Assembly: GCA_963277665.1 (NCBI GenBank)
Contig: OY728163.1
Span: forward strand, 1,905,018,644 to 1,905,082,643
DNA from: Viscum album
Taxonomy: Eukaryota > Streptophyta > Magnoliopsida > Santalales > Viscaceae
Reading direction: 5' to 3'
Length of the DNA: 64,000 nucleotides
Both the position numbers and the translations under genes were made by a program. The notes under the pieces were generated by a model. That model was given only the letters and a program-made list of their open reading frames with translations. It was not told the DNA's origin and did no database searches. This document shows, one piece after another, positions 1 to 11,927 of this stretch (its first letter is position 1; the number at the start of each line of letters is the position of its first letter).

Positions 1-331
1 TTCGTTCTGACTGTCCATCTGATTGAGGATGAAAAAATGTACTAAAATTTAATTCAGTACCCAGCAACTTCTAAAGGCCTTTACAAAAGTTATTAGTAAA
101 CCTGAGATCACGATCAGATACAATAAAGAGGGGAAAACCATGAAACCTGACTATCTCTTTAACATACAACTGAGAAAGTTGATCTAGTGAAAAATTATCT
201 TGAATAGTAAGGAAATGAGCAGATTTAGCTAATCGATCAACAATAACCGAGATTTCATTATATCCTCGAGATGTCTTTGGTAATCTCGTAATGAAGTCCA
301 TGTATATCTTTTCCCATTTCCACTCGGGCAT
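1..331 (-). pseudogene. G1 integrase catalytic core, partial at window edge
   Basis: Integrase joins the cDNA copy to host DNA. From 331 leftwards an open frame gives MPEWKWEKIYMDF, then the RLAKSAHFL block, then VSDRD. After a stop-free junction the frame continues to about position 2 with FHPQSDGQSER. These carry the expected acidic residues: D in YMDF, D in VSDRD and E in GQSER, so the DDE triad appears intact at the sequence level even though the rest of pol is broken. The EWKWE...MDFI...VDRLAKSAHF wording is characteristic of plant chromovirus integrases. The C-terminal part and any chromodomain are off the window. Called a pseudogene because upstream pol domains contain stops. Confidence 0.9.
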
Positions 332-361
332 TGGTAAACACTAAAGTATCCCTTTCAGTAA

Positions 362-525
362 CTACCTCTATACATTAAACTGTTGACAATTCTAAGAATT
401 CACAGTAAAATCAACAATATCTCTTTTCATTCCATCCCACCAGTAATACTCTCGAAGATCTCTGTACATCTTAGTACTTCCAGGATGAACTGAAAACTGA
501 TAACTATGAGCTTCACAAAACAACT
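362..525 (-). pseudogene. G1 integrase N-terminal zinc-binding (H2C2-type) remnant
   Basis: Reverse-strand translation from about 521 gives HSYQFSVHPGSTKMYRDLRE followed by YYWWDGMKRDIVDF and then NCQQF. This is the HPG-x-KM-x-R-LR-x-YWW-GM-x-DI pattern of the integrase zinc-binding module that precedes the catalytic core. An in-frame stop sits just before NCQQ, replacing the region of the first zinc-binding cysteine, and further stops follow before the core frame restarts at 331. Confidence 0.85.
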
Positions 526-639
526 AATTCTTCATCTATGAATCACAAGGCACACATAATATCTTCCCGAATCTCAAAACACAATCATTATCAATGATAA
601 AATCAGGTAAATTACCCTTCTGAACCAACTCTACCTTTT

Positions 640-1230
640 TTTGCAACTCAATTTCTTCCTTCTGTACTTTCTTAATTCTGTCTGAAAGAGATAATTTCAC
701 TTGCACCTAAAAAATAGAGGAATTTCATGCACTAATAACTTATATTCCAAATTTCAGCAAATCAAAAACCAAAGGATCTTGTTCCAGATGAATCATGGTT
801 AAAGAAGCATTGCTTTTTTGACTCAAAGCATCATCCACTTTATTTGACTTTACGGGATGGTAATGAATTGTGAAATTATATTCATTGATTAATTCCAGAC
901 ATCTCCTCTATCGCATGTTCAATTATTTCTGAGTGAATATATACTTAAATCTTTCTGGGTCTGTATATAGTTCAAATTTTACTCCATTCAGATGATGCCT
1001 CCAAAATTTTAAAGCAAAAACAAAAACAGCTAATTACAAATCGTGTGTAGGGTAATTTAACTCACAAGGGCTCAACTGATGTGAACCATAAGCAATTACC
1101 TGATCATTCTGCATTAGGACCCAACAAACTCCTTTAAATGAAGCATCACTGTAGATAAAAAACTCACCTTTTTTTAAGGCAGTTCCAAAACTAGAGCATT
1201 CACCAATATTCTTTTCAATTCCAGAAAATA
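640..1230 (-). pseudogene. G1 RNase H domain remnant
   Basis: RNase H removes the RNA template during reverse transcription. On the minus strand about 1145 to 980, the translation contains DASFKGVCWVLMQNDQVIAY, then SHQLSPCELNYPTHDL, a stop codon, and LAVFVFALKFWRHHL. This is the DAS-x-KG...VLMQ...VIAY-S-QL...NYPTHDLEL-A-VFALK-WRH pattern of Ty3/gypsy RNase H; the stop falls at the normally acidic position after THDL. Outer limits are approximate. It lies between RT (right) and integrase (left) as expected for the minus strand. Confidence 0.85.
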
Positions 1231-1559
1231 ATTGTCACATTATTTTTTCCAAATGAACATAACAGATTTTCGAGTTAACTTAGTCATTGAGATAGATAAC
1301 CATGAAATATTTTCAATAAACCTCCATTAATAACCTTCCAAACCAATAAAAATATGAATCTCAGTTATATTTGTGGGTCTTCTCTATTATTCAATAACTT
1401 TTGTTTTGGAAGGATAAAAAGTTATGCCATTTTTTAAACCATGTGACCAAGGAAAGAAATTTTTTGTAACCAGAAGTCACACTTGTTGAATTTCCCATAC
1501 AGTTTATTTTCTTATAAGGTTTTCAGGACAACCCTTAAATGACTTTCATGCTCCTATTT

Positions 1560-2140
1560 AGTTTTAGAATAAATTAAAATATCATCAATGAACATAACCA
1601 CAAACTTATCCAGGAACTCACAGAAAATTCTATTCATAATATCCATGAATACAGTAGGTTCATTGGTTAACCCAAAAGGCATAACTAAAAATTAATAACG
1701 GCCATATCTAGTATGAAACACGGTCTTCGGAATGTTAGATTTATTTACATTCAATTGATGGTACCCCAATGTCAAATCAATCGTCAAAAAATACTGAGAT
1801 CCCTGGAGCTGATCAAACAAATTATCGATATGAGGAAAATGATACGTGTTCTTAACAGTGATGTTAATCAATTATCTATAATAAATTCAAAGTCTCATTG
1901 AATAATATTTCTTTTTAACAAACGAGATAGGAGCACCCCATGGTGATGTGCTAGGTCAAATGAAACTTGTATCTAATAACTCCTACTATTGCTTATTTAA
2001 GTCTAAAAGTTCTATTTGATCCATTCGATAAGGGGGTTTTGAAATTGGATTAGCATTAGGAACTAAGTCAATAGTAAATTCAGCTTCCCGATCAGGTATA
2101 ATACCAGGAAACTCATCAGAAAAAAAACATCAAGGTACTC
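1560..2140 (-). pseudogene. G1 reverse transcriptase remnant with FIDD motif
   Basis: Reverse-strand reading from about 2125 gives EFPGIIPDREAEFTIDLVP, then NPISKPPYRM, then SPWGAP.SFVKKK. Next come VKNTYHFPHIDNLFDQLQG, FLTIDLTLGYHQL and KTVFHTRYGRY, then [20 protein letters not shown] and [11 protein letters not shown] near 1570. These are RT motifs in order: the catalytic TIDL aspartate and the FIDD pair are both preserved. A frameshift occurs near 2120 and several in-frame stops are present (for example in the IDYR region near 1890 and after RYGRY), so the protein is not made intact. Wording matches plant chromovirus RT. Confidence 0.92.
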
Positions 2141-2250
2141 ATTTACCATTGGAACATCATTAATCTGAACATTTCCTTTGTTTCCTACAATATGTCCAAG
2201 GTAACATTAATTTCCATCTTTTACTAGTTTCTCATCTTCATAACATGATA

Positions 2251-2589
2251 TCAAAAGTAAGGGTTCATTCTTTTACACAAACTAGAAATATGTATGAAGA
2301 AAACCTCTTTAGTTATGCAGTCAATCTTAGCATGATAAACAGAAAGCCAATCCATACCTAAAATTACAACAAACTCTACTGGTGGAAAAACAATATGGTT
2401 TGGAGTTATATTCTTTCGGCAAAGAAGGATATGAAGCTTCTTATAATTTCTTTTTCTCTGAAACATTTCCCCAGGACTTTTTAACTTAAGTTTAGGATTC
2501 ATATCTTTATATAAAATTCCCAATTTACTAGAAAACTTCTTAAAAATGAATGAATGTGTAGACCCTGAATTAAAAAAACACATCAGCAT
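2251..2589 (-). pseudogene. G1 retropepsin-like protease remnant
   Basis: A 112-codon open stretch starts MLMCFFNSGSTHSFI and later contains VILGMDWL. Gypsy retropepsins carry a D-S/T-G catalytic motif followed by HSFI, and a GMDWL motif near the end that fits the ILG-x-DWL flap/loop signature. Here the catalytic aspartate reads N (NSGS instead of DSGS), a G-to-A type change on the coding strand that would inactivate the enzyme. It sits between the gag zinc knuckles (right) and RT (left), as expected. Confidence 0.88.
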
Positions 2590-2639
2590 AATCTAAACAA
2601 ACAAACAGTGTACTTCAAACTACTTCATTTTATGGACAA

Positions 2640-3720
2640 ACATCTACTGAAGTAGTTGAAAAGTATTTTAACACCCCTTTCTACTTTTAGTCTAGCTTCT
2701 TTCCCTTAGTTGAGTTCTTATTTGGACACTCATTTTCATAATGACCCATTTCATTGCACTTAAAACATTTTAATGACTCAAAATGAGATTTTTTCTTACC
2801 ATTACCGTTATCTTTTTCAGTGTAATTATGAGCCTTATGTCCCATTTTACCACATCGGTAGCACTTACCAGAATTCAAAAGACATTCCCCAGCATGCTTT
2901 TTACCAAAAATTTTACAAACTATAAACTTAAGTTTCTTACCATCATACTTTTTTGAAGAGTTCTTCCCTTTCATCTGCATCCCAACCTCTTATTTTGTTG
3001 TTTTTCAAAGAAAACATGATCATCATCAAACTTTATTTCCACCTTCTCCACACATCGAATAAGTTTTTCATAACTTTTGAACACACAAGAAGCTAAAGTC
3101 CTTCGATACTTTGGATTTAATCCTTAGTAAAAAATAGTTGATTTTACTATCAAGGAATCATATGAAATTTGGATCATACCATTCCAGTCGACTGAATTTT
3201 TCTTTATACGCAAACACTGAGTCATCCTCCTACCTCAATTCCCATAATTGTTTTTCTGTCCTAAGACAAACAACCTTAGGTAAATATTTCTCAGGAAACA
3301 TGCCTTTGAATTAATCCCAATCAAGAGAATCAATATCCTCACTATCCCTGATATTTTTCACCATCGACCACCACTGATCTACTTAACCTTAAAATTGGTA
3401 AATAAAGAGACTAAACTTTTGATGTTCTGAACACCCCATGACATAAAAAATCTTCTCCAGGGATTTAATCCACCCTTCAACTAGCACAGGGTCAGATGAT
3501 CCTCTGAATGATGGGGGATGCTACCTCATGAAATGCTCCACTACTGACATCTTCCTTTGTGGTTGATTTGGATGATCTCAGGCATGAATACCACCACCAT
3601 TTATAGCCTGATTTAACTGTTCCATCAGTATTACAAACTATTCAATTCTAATTTTGACCTTCTCTGGTTGCTGATTTAGAAGGTTGTCTTCTTCCTGATG
3701 TCGTCCCATCATAGCTTCCT
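2640..3720 (-). pseudogene. G1 gag remnant with CCHC zinc knuckles
   Basis: Gag forms the particle and binds element RNA. Near 3530-3420 (minus) the translation has VVEHFMR, a stop, HPPSFRGSSDPVLVEGWIKS and LEKIFYVMGC, the conserved core of plant gypsy gag (PP-x-F-x-G...DP...W). From 2980 to 2687 an open frame of 97 codons holds three cysteine-rich boxes: a degenerate CKIFGKKHAGEC, CYRCGKMGHKAHNY (last ligand C changed to Y) and an intact CFKCNEMGHYENEC. Several stops separate these parts. The same three-box arrangement recurs in the G2 gag, supporting common ancestry. Confidence 0.88.
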
Positions 3721-3829
3721 TGTTTCCTTAGGCAAAGAAATATGGTAATCTATTAATGATATATCATTTCAATATTAAAATAAATTAATTTAGCAAAATC
3801 TTAACTCCTAAATTTTTCTAAACCAACCA

Positions 3830-3838
3830 CTGATACCA
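3830..3838 (-). other. G1 primer-binding site (initiator-Met tRNA type)
   Basis: The minus strand reads TGGTATCAG followed by TGGTTGG, directly inside the LTR end at 3841 with a two-base spacer. TGGTATCAG is complementary to the 3' end of plant initiator-Met tRNA. It corresponds to the better preserved site of G2 at 11726. Confidence 0.85.
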
Positions 3839-5168
3839 ACTATAAAAACTGAGCCTTAAACATTACATAATCTTGAGTTAAATGAATAATTTATATTGAG
3901 GATCTTTTCATGTTTAGAGTTTTAGATAGTTAGGCCATAACTATTACATCGCAATAAATTAAAAATTATACACTTTTACTTAGTTTCCATTTTTTTCATA
4001 AAATAAAAACTCTTGAATAAAGAGTCATGTCTAGTTCCATGTTTTAGACAGCATGTATTTTCCTTGATCTCATCCTTAGCCCTATTCATCATTAAGTCTG
4101 GTGAAAAACATTTCAAACAAACATGGGATGAGCATCAAAAGCAAAGTAAGGGTTATAAGATAAATAAATATAACATTAGTCCATAAATACATACCAAGAA
4201 TAAACTCATACCTCATGAAATCATAAGATGTATGAATAACACATGGAAATCATAAATCATAAAGGGTAAATTGTTCCATCCATAACATACTTATGTTTTA
4301 GTATTCATAGCTATGTAGGGAGTTATATTTGGAATACCCATCACAGTATAGTCCCAAAATATCTTAGGAGAAACATCCATGTTTACCTCTGTCACATCAC
4401 CCAATGCATTGGAGGGATATCTTGGGCTCACATGTCCTAGGTTTATCACAAAACCACCCATATGTGTAAACAATTCCCAAGAACCATAACACATAAAACA
4501 AGCATAAAGGAAAGATAACATTTCCACATTTCAATCAAAATATATCATTTAAATATATTGACATAAAAAATCCATTATCAAAACCATTTTCAATACCAAA
4601 ATACGTAAAATATTATATGGTATTTATTTTCCTTTTTAAAACATTTCTTCCTGTCAAGGAAGCCAAAGATCAAATAATACTCACGGCGGCAGAAAAGGTT
4701 GTTGTCACCACTTACAAAAAAGAAACATTCCTTTTTTCATTTAGTAATAATCCTTGTAAAAAAATATTCCATTTGAATGAAATTAAAATTCAAAGGTGTT
4801 TATACACCATATAAAAGAAAGTCATGTATAAAACAAAATATGCCTCAATGAAAGGATATCGAGATGAAGTCTCTTACTCGTGTGCAACTTGACTCGATTG
4901 TTCGTTAATATCCTGAATAATAAACTAATGTAAATTTCTACTTACTTAAGATCATTTTTCAATTTTATTGTTTCTTTAATATAAATTATTACCTTACTAA
5001 AACAATTATTTTATTATTTTAGTTTATATCGGACATTTTCTTGATGTTCAGAACTTGAGTTAAAAATGAACTTGTTATAATTATAAATTGTCCATGTGGT
5101 CAAAATTCCATTATCTCTAGAATGATATTCATGATTTAGATATCATATATATCATATATATCCCGGAA

Positions 5169-5189
5169 AAACACACACACAAACACACG

Positions 5190-5222
<33 letters not shown>
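5169..5222. repeat. Compound (AC)n/(AT)n microsatellite
   Basis: A run of AC dinucleotides with two interruptions (AAAC, CGC) passes directly into a run of AT dinucleotides. It lies in the G1 LTR and has no counterpart in the G2 LTRs, so it expanded after they separated. Confidence 0.9.
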
Positions 5223-5223
<1 letters not shown>

Positions 5224-5285
5224 ATAATACATAACATTTGGAGATAAGAAATGAAATGCACTGTTCATGGAGACGGTAAGTCATA

Positions 5286-5597
5286 CGTATGCATAACACT
5301 ACTTTAATTTATATTTCATATTTAATGGAATAAAAACATAATGATAAATAGGTATATTATAATTCTAGTATAATATCATATATAATTTCATTAACTCCCT
5401 CATTCATATATTCCATGTATGGAATGAACAAGTCATATATACGTATGCATAACACTACTTTAATTTATATTTCATATTTATTGGAATAAAAACATAATGA
5501 TAAATTGGTATATTATAATTCTAGTATAATATCATATATAATTTCATTAACTCCATCATTCATATATTCCATGTATGGAATGAACGAGTCATATCAC
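5286..5597. repeat. 156-bp direct tandem duplication in the G1 LTR
   Basis: Two head-to-tail copies begin CGTATGCATAACACTAC at 5286 and 5442. I count about four base differences over roughly 150 bases. The G2 LTRs contain a single corresponding copy. The duplication is far younger than the LTR holding it. Confidence 0.92.
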
Positions 5598-6180
5598 ATT
5601 GAGGGGGAAGTAGTCAGCACTTCCTCAAATGAAATTGTCGTATTTGCCCACTATAGAAACCATAAAGGTGTTATATAAATAAAAAATTATAGAAGCATAG
5701 AAATAATATATATATATATATATAATATATATATCACATATAAACAAATTTCCATCTTAATAACCACCATAAGAGGTTGTAGCAGAACATTGAACAATCA
5801 TCGTTTCGTGACGAAGCAGTTTGTCGTCCATAGAAACAGTACGTTATTTACCCATTAGATGGAGGTGTGTGTAAGTGTAGTTAAAATCCATTTCATAAAA
5901 ACCTAGTATATTGAGGATAATAGTGTTTTTATAAAATAAATCAATAAAAATAGTTTAGTGCGTTGGAGAAGTAAAATAAAAGCAAAATAACTTAAAAGAA
6001 GACGTTGCCTTCAAATTTGGTATCTTCCATTGGTTTGAACAAAAAGGCTTACTTTAATTTCCTTCATCATAGGTGGATGGTTTTTAGTAGGATGATAGGG
6101 ATTTAGGGAGCTTAATTGGTCAGGTTTTGGATGATACAAGGAGCTTGAGAAGTGTCTGTAATGGGTTAGAAGTGAGGGCT

Positions 6181-6187
6181 TTTTATA
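6181..6187 (-). promoter_or_regulatory. Conserved TATA box of the G1 LTR
   Basis: The minus strand reads CTTATAAAA next to a C-rich run, corresponding to CTTATAAAAGGCCCCC at the same LTR position in both G2 LTRs. Conservation across three copies supports this as the Pol II promoter core. Confidence 0.6.
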
Positions 6188-7014
6188 AGGGGGGGGAGGG
6201 GATCCTTAGGAATGCTTAAAAATATTATTTTATTATATAATGATTTTAGGTTTCTAAATGTCCAAAAATTATTAAATTCAAATATAAGATGACTCATGTT
6301 CGAAATAAAATCTTCTAATAATAATTGGAATGTTTTTGGATATTTTTTAAATCTTTATAATCTTATTTATTTAAATCATTCATTAATGAGGTAAACACAT
6401 GAATCATTATTGTGTCATAAATATTTTTATTTATTTGATGTATAAAAATTATAAAAAAATACAATGATGTAGGAAATATTTTTAGATTTCAAATAAATAT
6501 TTATATCCTAAGAGATAATTTATATAACGCTATGTAAAAATTGATTTACTAAAAGATATATGTTTGTGTCATTTTTGTCTTTACTTTAAATTAATTAATA
6601 TAAAGTGTCATTATCACTCCCAGGTGGCTCCATGGGGTCCCAAAATTTACCCAAGGATGCCCATGTTTGGAAATGTATCAACCAATAGGATTAGGAAAAC
6701 CTTTAGCATAATTTAATATTATTATAATATTATTTTGTTACCCTTATTTACCAGATTTACCCTTTAACCATTATATATAAAATTTTTACTGAAGTAAATA
6801 TTCATAATGTGTAAAAATAAAAGCTACCTATTTACACAATTTAGACCTCCTGATTCAAAATATAGAATCAATTTTTCCAAATTCAAAACATATAAGTGGT
6901 AGAAATTAATTTAAAATTAATTCCCCCTTTCAAAACAAAAAAGCGTGTTTTTAAGAAATAATAAATATCAAAAGATTGACCCTTATTTAGGTCCAATTTC
7001 AAAGTGAAATTACT

Positions 7015-7019
7015 TCCAA
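7015..7019. repeat. Target-site duplication TCCAA, left copy
   Basis: Five bases immediately before the LTR start TGTAACACC; identical to 18760-18764. A perfect 5-bp repeat at both ends fixes the element boundaries. Confidence 0.93.
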
Positions 7020-8649
7020 TGTAACACCCCAGGTAAATAAATAATATGACCTTTTCACATTTATCCATATTTGTGAATAAAATATTAATATAACTTTAAA
7101 GGGGACGCTATGCTCAATGGCGTACCCAATAGGCAACAACGAGTTTCTTGGGAATCTTACGTTGCACTCTAATAATAAAATAATATTATTTTAAATTGTA
7201 GTTAATGCCTAGCCGTTGTAATGGAGAGAATGAACAGAACTAACTAAAAAATGATTATATATGTTTGTCAAATATTTTTACTTTTTACAATAAATGTTAG
7301 AGGATTAAAAATGCGAATAAATCCAATTTTAAGCGTAAACATTCTAATATTCTTTAAAAGGTCGATTAACCGCCTTTTGATGAAGAACCTCTTTTAAATC
7401 CACTTTTTGAAAATTTTATGTGTTATATTGGAAAAAATAGAATTCTTCTTTAGAATCAGGACATCAAAATTTACTTTGTGTAAATTTTTGGTATTTTTCC
7501 GATAATGTTCATTTTTTTAATGAATAGTGAAAAATGTTGTATTTTAATTCAAAACATCTTTTTAATCTAATTTATTTATATTATTAGATTATCTTTTTAA
7601 TTGGTTTCAAAGTGAAATTACAATATAATTTTACCATTTAATCCAATAGTGGTCGTTGGAATTAATTTCATCTTGAAATTGGACTTAAACTAGTGCCAAT
7701 CTTTTGATACTTATTGATTCATAAAAACACGCTATTTGCTCTGACAGCGGGAATTAATTATTAAATTAATTAATGTAACTTTTATGTTTTGAATTTTTTA
7801 AAATAGATATCATTTCTAAATTCGGAATATCAAATATAGCCTAGGGTGAATTTTTGGTAATTTTCTGAAAAACTTCAATTATTGATGAATAGTGAAACCA
7901 CTAAGTGGTAGTCAAAGAAACTGATTTTTCGTTTAAATTAAACTTTACCACTTCTATGATTTGAATTTCAAAAATCCAACATACATGGTTGTAATTAAGA
8001 AGTAAAATGTGGTTCACTGAGATTAAAATAATTTTTTGGTGAATAGTAACTTTTAAGTTTATTAATCGCCATTAGAGGTAATTAGTGTAATTTAAGGTAA
8101 AAATAATGTTTTAATAATATGAAATGACCAAGACACATGTCCTACCCTCATTTGATGTGTCATGTCCAACCAAGAAAATCCATGGGGAAACTTGGGGACC
8201 CCATGGAGCCACTTTGGTAGGAAAATGACATTAATACCTTTTTATTTAAATTTAAAGTTAAAATGTCACAAACATGTGTTGTTTTACTAAAAAACAATTT
8301 ACATGGGGTTATACAAGTCATATTTTTTACTATAAATATTCATTAGAATTATAAAAAGATTTTCTACATCGTGGTATTTTTTTTATAATTTTTAGACACT
8401 AAATAAATTAAATTATTTATGACACCATGATGATGCAGCGATTACCTCATTATTTAACGATTTAAATAAAATGAAAATATAATGCAAAATATAAGACCTA
8501 CATTTGTCACAAACCTATTATATGGGTGCATTTCGAAACCTTATCACCTTATCCTAGAAATATATCCTTTTGGGACCTTCAAAATTCGAAAAGCATTATA
8601 TAATAAAGTAATATTTTATAACTTTCCAAGAGTGCCCCTCCTCTCCTCT

Positions 8650-8657
8650 TATAAAAG
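8650..8657 (+). promoter_or_regulatory. TATA box of G2 5' LTR
   Basis: TATAAAAG preceded by a pyrimidine-rich stretch and followed by GCCCCCACCT; identical in the 3' LTR and recognisable in the G1 LTR. Transcription would start roughly 30 bases downstream (inference). Confidence 0.65.
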
Positions 8658-11058
8658 GCCCCCACCTATACCACCTTACCCACACCTCTCAAGCCTTTGG
8701 CTTGGCCAAACCATTGAAATTTCTTCTCTCCACATCCCTCTATTCATCATTGAAGCCTCACCTTTGGGCAGAATCCTTTCCAAGGAAGCCTTTGTGCTCA
8801 AATAAATAAGAGTTACCCGATTTAAAGGTAATGTCTTCCCTTGTGTTCTTTTGTTTTATTTTGCTTCTACAAACCCCTAAACTCTTTTTATTACTTTATT
8901 TTGTAACAACACCAGTATATTAAATATGATAGGATTTTGTTTTGTAAAGTATTCAAGCTATACTTACACACACATTCGTCTAATGGTTAAAGAACATATT
9001 GTTTCTGTGGATGGAGAATTTCTGCCTCATGAAACGATGATTGTTCAATCTCCTCTTAACACCTTTCATAGTGGCCATTATGATGTCACTATATTTTATA
9101 TATTATTTATATGGTTTTTATTTTTTATATATTCTTCTGAATTTTATATTTAAATCATGCCTTTATGCTTTTCATGTTGTGCAAATGCGATAATTTCCTA
9201 CGAGGAAGTGTGGACTACCGCCCCCTCAAGTGATGTGACTCGTTCATTAAATACATGGAATGTATAAATAATGAAATTAATGAACATATGTGACCTATAT
9301 AACATATATATTATAATGGAATTATAATATATATATCTCTCAATTATTTTTAATTCCATTAATATGACAAAGAAATGAAAGTAGCGTTCATGCGTACGTA
9401 TGGCCTACCGTCTCCATGAACGGTGCATTTCATTTCTTACCTCTAAATGATTATGAAATATTATAAATACAAGTATATTATGGATATATATGATATATAT
9501 GATATCAAAATCATGAATATAATTCTGTATATAATGAACCTTTTACCACATGAACAACATGTAATTTTAAGAAGTCCACATTCGACTTAAGAACCAAATA
9601 TCGACAAAACAAACATTATTAACTTAAATGATTAAATAATGTTTATAACATGGAAATAAGTGATATAAAAGGAATAATGAACTTGAAAAAGGTTCTTAAG
9701 AAAGTATAAATTAACTCAAGTTTATTATTCAGGACATTAAAGAATGATCGAGTCAAGTCGGACCTGAGGTAAGGGATCCAACCTCTCTCTTTCTTTTTAA
9801 GTACTCTCTTTTATGTCATTTCTTTTAAGCTCATATTTATTATGTTTGGGGATGTTATTTTATATTCCTAATACTGTAATTTTTATGTTCATATTATTAT
9901 AGATCCTATTTTATCTCATAAATCCATTTTTTGGATGTTTTAAGTGGCGTCTTTAGGCTGCCGAGTTTTTGTAAGGGATTTTTCATCTCACTTTTATTCC
10001 CGTGACATTTATGCTACGTTTTCCACTATTTCCTTTGAGTGGTGTATGTACTTCCCATTATTATACACTTTTTTTAGTATAATTTTGTTTATGGTTATTT
10101 ACATATTCATTTTATGACCCTTCTTCCATGGGGTGTACGTTTCGAAAGTTACCCAACTCAGTAAGGGGACCTTTCACCCTCCTCTTTTTAAAAGACTTCT
10201 TTTGTTTTGTATTTTAATTTACATCTTATTATGTTGGTATATGTTCTTCTATATCCTTATTGATGTAAAATCTATTTCCAAGTGATGAGATACCCTTTTT
10301 GTCTCATCAACTAATTTTCTGAATTTTAAAGTGACGCCGTTAGGCTGTCGAATTTTTACAAGGGAACGTCTTAACCCAGTTTCGATTTCTTTGGGTTCAA
10401 CTTGTAATTCTTGAACATGTCATCCTATGAATATGTTTGAATGACCTATGATTGTTTCACACTTAATATCTACTTATATTGGGTGTATTTATATTTCTCA
10501 CACATAATTATGTGATATATTTATCCTTAATTTAAGGATACCATCTTTATAATGGATTTCATCTCAATTTACATTTCCATTGAGACTTCATTGTTGTTAT
10601 GCACCAATTCACTCTTATATGGTGTATATACTGTCCTTTGACATATTATATCATGAATCCCTTTATTCTCATGATATTATAAAGTTTGGATTAAATGTTA
10701 TTCCGAAATTATATGTATTCAAGAGTCTCTCATTTTGTTAAAAACTATTTAACAAAAATATCGTTTTAAATGTTTTAAAGATTCATTATTCTAAATCATT
10801 ATCTTTAATTTCCATGTTTTCAAAATGGTTTTCAGTATTTATTTATATGTACATTAATGTTTTAAAATTATAATTCCATTAAAATATTCAAATTGGTATG
10901 GGACACTTTGATTCAAAAATCTCTTTTAAATGGTTTTTGAAAATGGATTGATTAATTCAATATCTTGGAATTACTTATTGTGATTGCAAATGAAATGTTG
11001 TTTTTCAAATGTTTATATTTTCAATATTTTATGTGTAATGATGGTACTTGGACATTTT

Positions 11059-11119
11059 ACGGGTGGTTACGTGATAAACCATATGACGGGTGGTGCATTG
11101 AATACCAGGACGGGTGGTT
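11059..11119 (+). repeat. Short degenerate repeat (CGGGTGGTTACG) in G2 5' LTR
   Basis: CGGGTGG occurs three times about 25 bases apart, two followed by TTACGT. The 3' LTR copy near 18097-18155 is eroded to AAGTGG, CGAGTGG and TGGGTGG. The role is unknown; it is the most CpG-rich spot in this part of the LTR. Confidence 0.6.
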
Positions 11120-11725
11120 ACGTTATAACCTCCAATGCATTGGGTTTGGAAGTCAGCCGTATGGCTATTCCATTAAGTATTTGTGGAAGTTGACCGTATG
11201 GTTATTCCATTTAAGTATGTTTATGTCCCAAGTTACCATTATATGTTATGTGTTCTTTATATGGGTTTTATGGTAATATTTTGGTTACAAAAGGGTAAGT
11301 AATGATCTTTTATTCCGTGAAGAGTTTTTACGACTTCATAAAGGTGAAAAGTATTACTTTGGTAAATTACTCATGGTTTACCTGTTGTTTTTGAAAAACT
11401 AACAGTTTTCCTTCTTTGTGTATCCTTTACTGGGCTTTTTATGCTCATCCCAAGTTTTTGAAATGTTTTCCACAGGACATAAAGATCAATAGGGTCAAGG
11501 ATGGGATCAAGGAAAGACATTCTATCTAAAACATGGAACTAGACATGTTTCTTTTTAAGTGTTTTTTTATTTTATGGAAACTTAGTAGAAGTCTCTACTA
11601 TGTAATCTTTTGAGATGTAATAGTTATGTCCTAATTATCTAGAACTCTAAACCTGAAAAGATCATTTATGTGAATTATTAATTTAATTCATAATTAAGTA
11701 ATGTTTAAGGTCAGGGCCTTATAGT

Positions 11726-11737
11726 TGGTATCAGAGG
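11726..11737 (+). other. G2 primer-binding site (initiator-Met tRNA type)
   Basis: TGGTATCAGAGG lies two bases after the 5' LTR end. Eleven bases match the complement of the plant initiator-Met tRNA 3' end. Confidence 0.9.
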
Positions 11738-11927
11738 TCGGTTTAGATAACATTAGAGGTTAGGGTATTCTTTAAGCATAAGTGACATTACCATAATCGT
11801 TAGGATTTCAGAAAGAGTCCTAGTTATAGATAAAGTGAATGAGTAAGTATATCTTATTGTTTATATTCCTCATTAGTACATGATGGTTTTGTTGATATAC
11901 TCACACTGACCTTTTTGGTTTTAGTAA

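Larger units (their letters stand above)
3841..7019 (-). repeat. G1 5' LTR, proximal part (interrupted by G2)
   Basis: The LTR end, read on the minus strand as ...GCTCAG...TATA next to the PBS, aligns with the ends of the G2 LTRs. The block carries the reverse complement of G2 LTR sequence with many substitutions and indels. A TATA motif is conserved at 6181-6187. It holds an AC/AT microsatellite (5169-5222) and a 156-bp tandem duplication (5286-5597) absent from the G2 LTRs. Short open frames in it (4291-4527, 4617-4814, 6883-7068) are chance stretches: frames are not conserved between LTR copies. Confidence 0.85.
7020..11723 (+). repeat. G2 5' LTR (4704 bp)
   Basis: Starts TGTAACACCCCAGG and ends GGGCCTTATA two bases before the PBS. 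It matches 14055-18759 almost colinearly. A TATA box lies at 8650-8657, so U3 is about 1.6 kb and the transcribed R-U5 part about 3 kb. Open frames inside it (8482-8805, 8926-9153, 10965-11276) have partners in the 3' LTR but not in the older G1 LTR, and resemble no known domain, so I do not call them genes. Confidence 0.95.

Noticed and set aside
8926..9153. Open frame with MVKEH-x-VSVDGEFLPHET, also at 15824-16138
   Set aside because: Shared between G2 LTRs, but the corresponding G1 LTR stretch (about 5750-5880, inverted) has stops and indels. Conservation looks non-coding.
10965..11276. 103-codon open frame repeated at 18000-18311
   Set aside because: It is in both G2 LTRs simply because LTRs are duplicates. 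The older G1 LTR does not keep the frame and no domain is visible.
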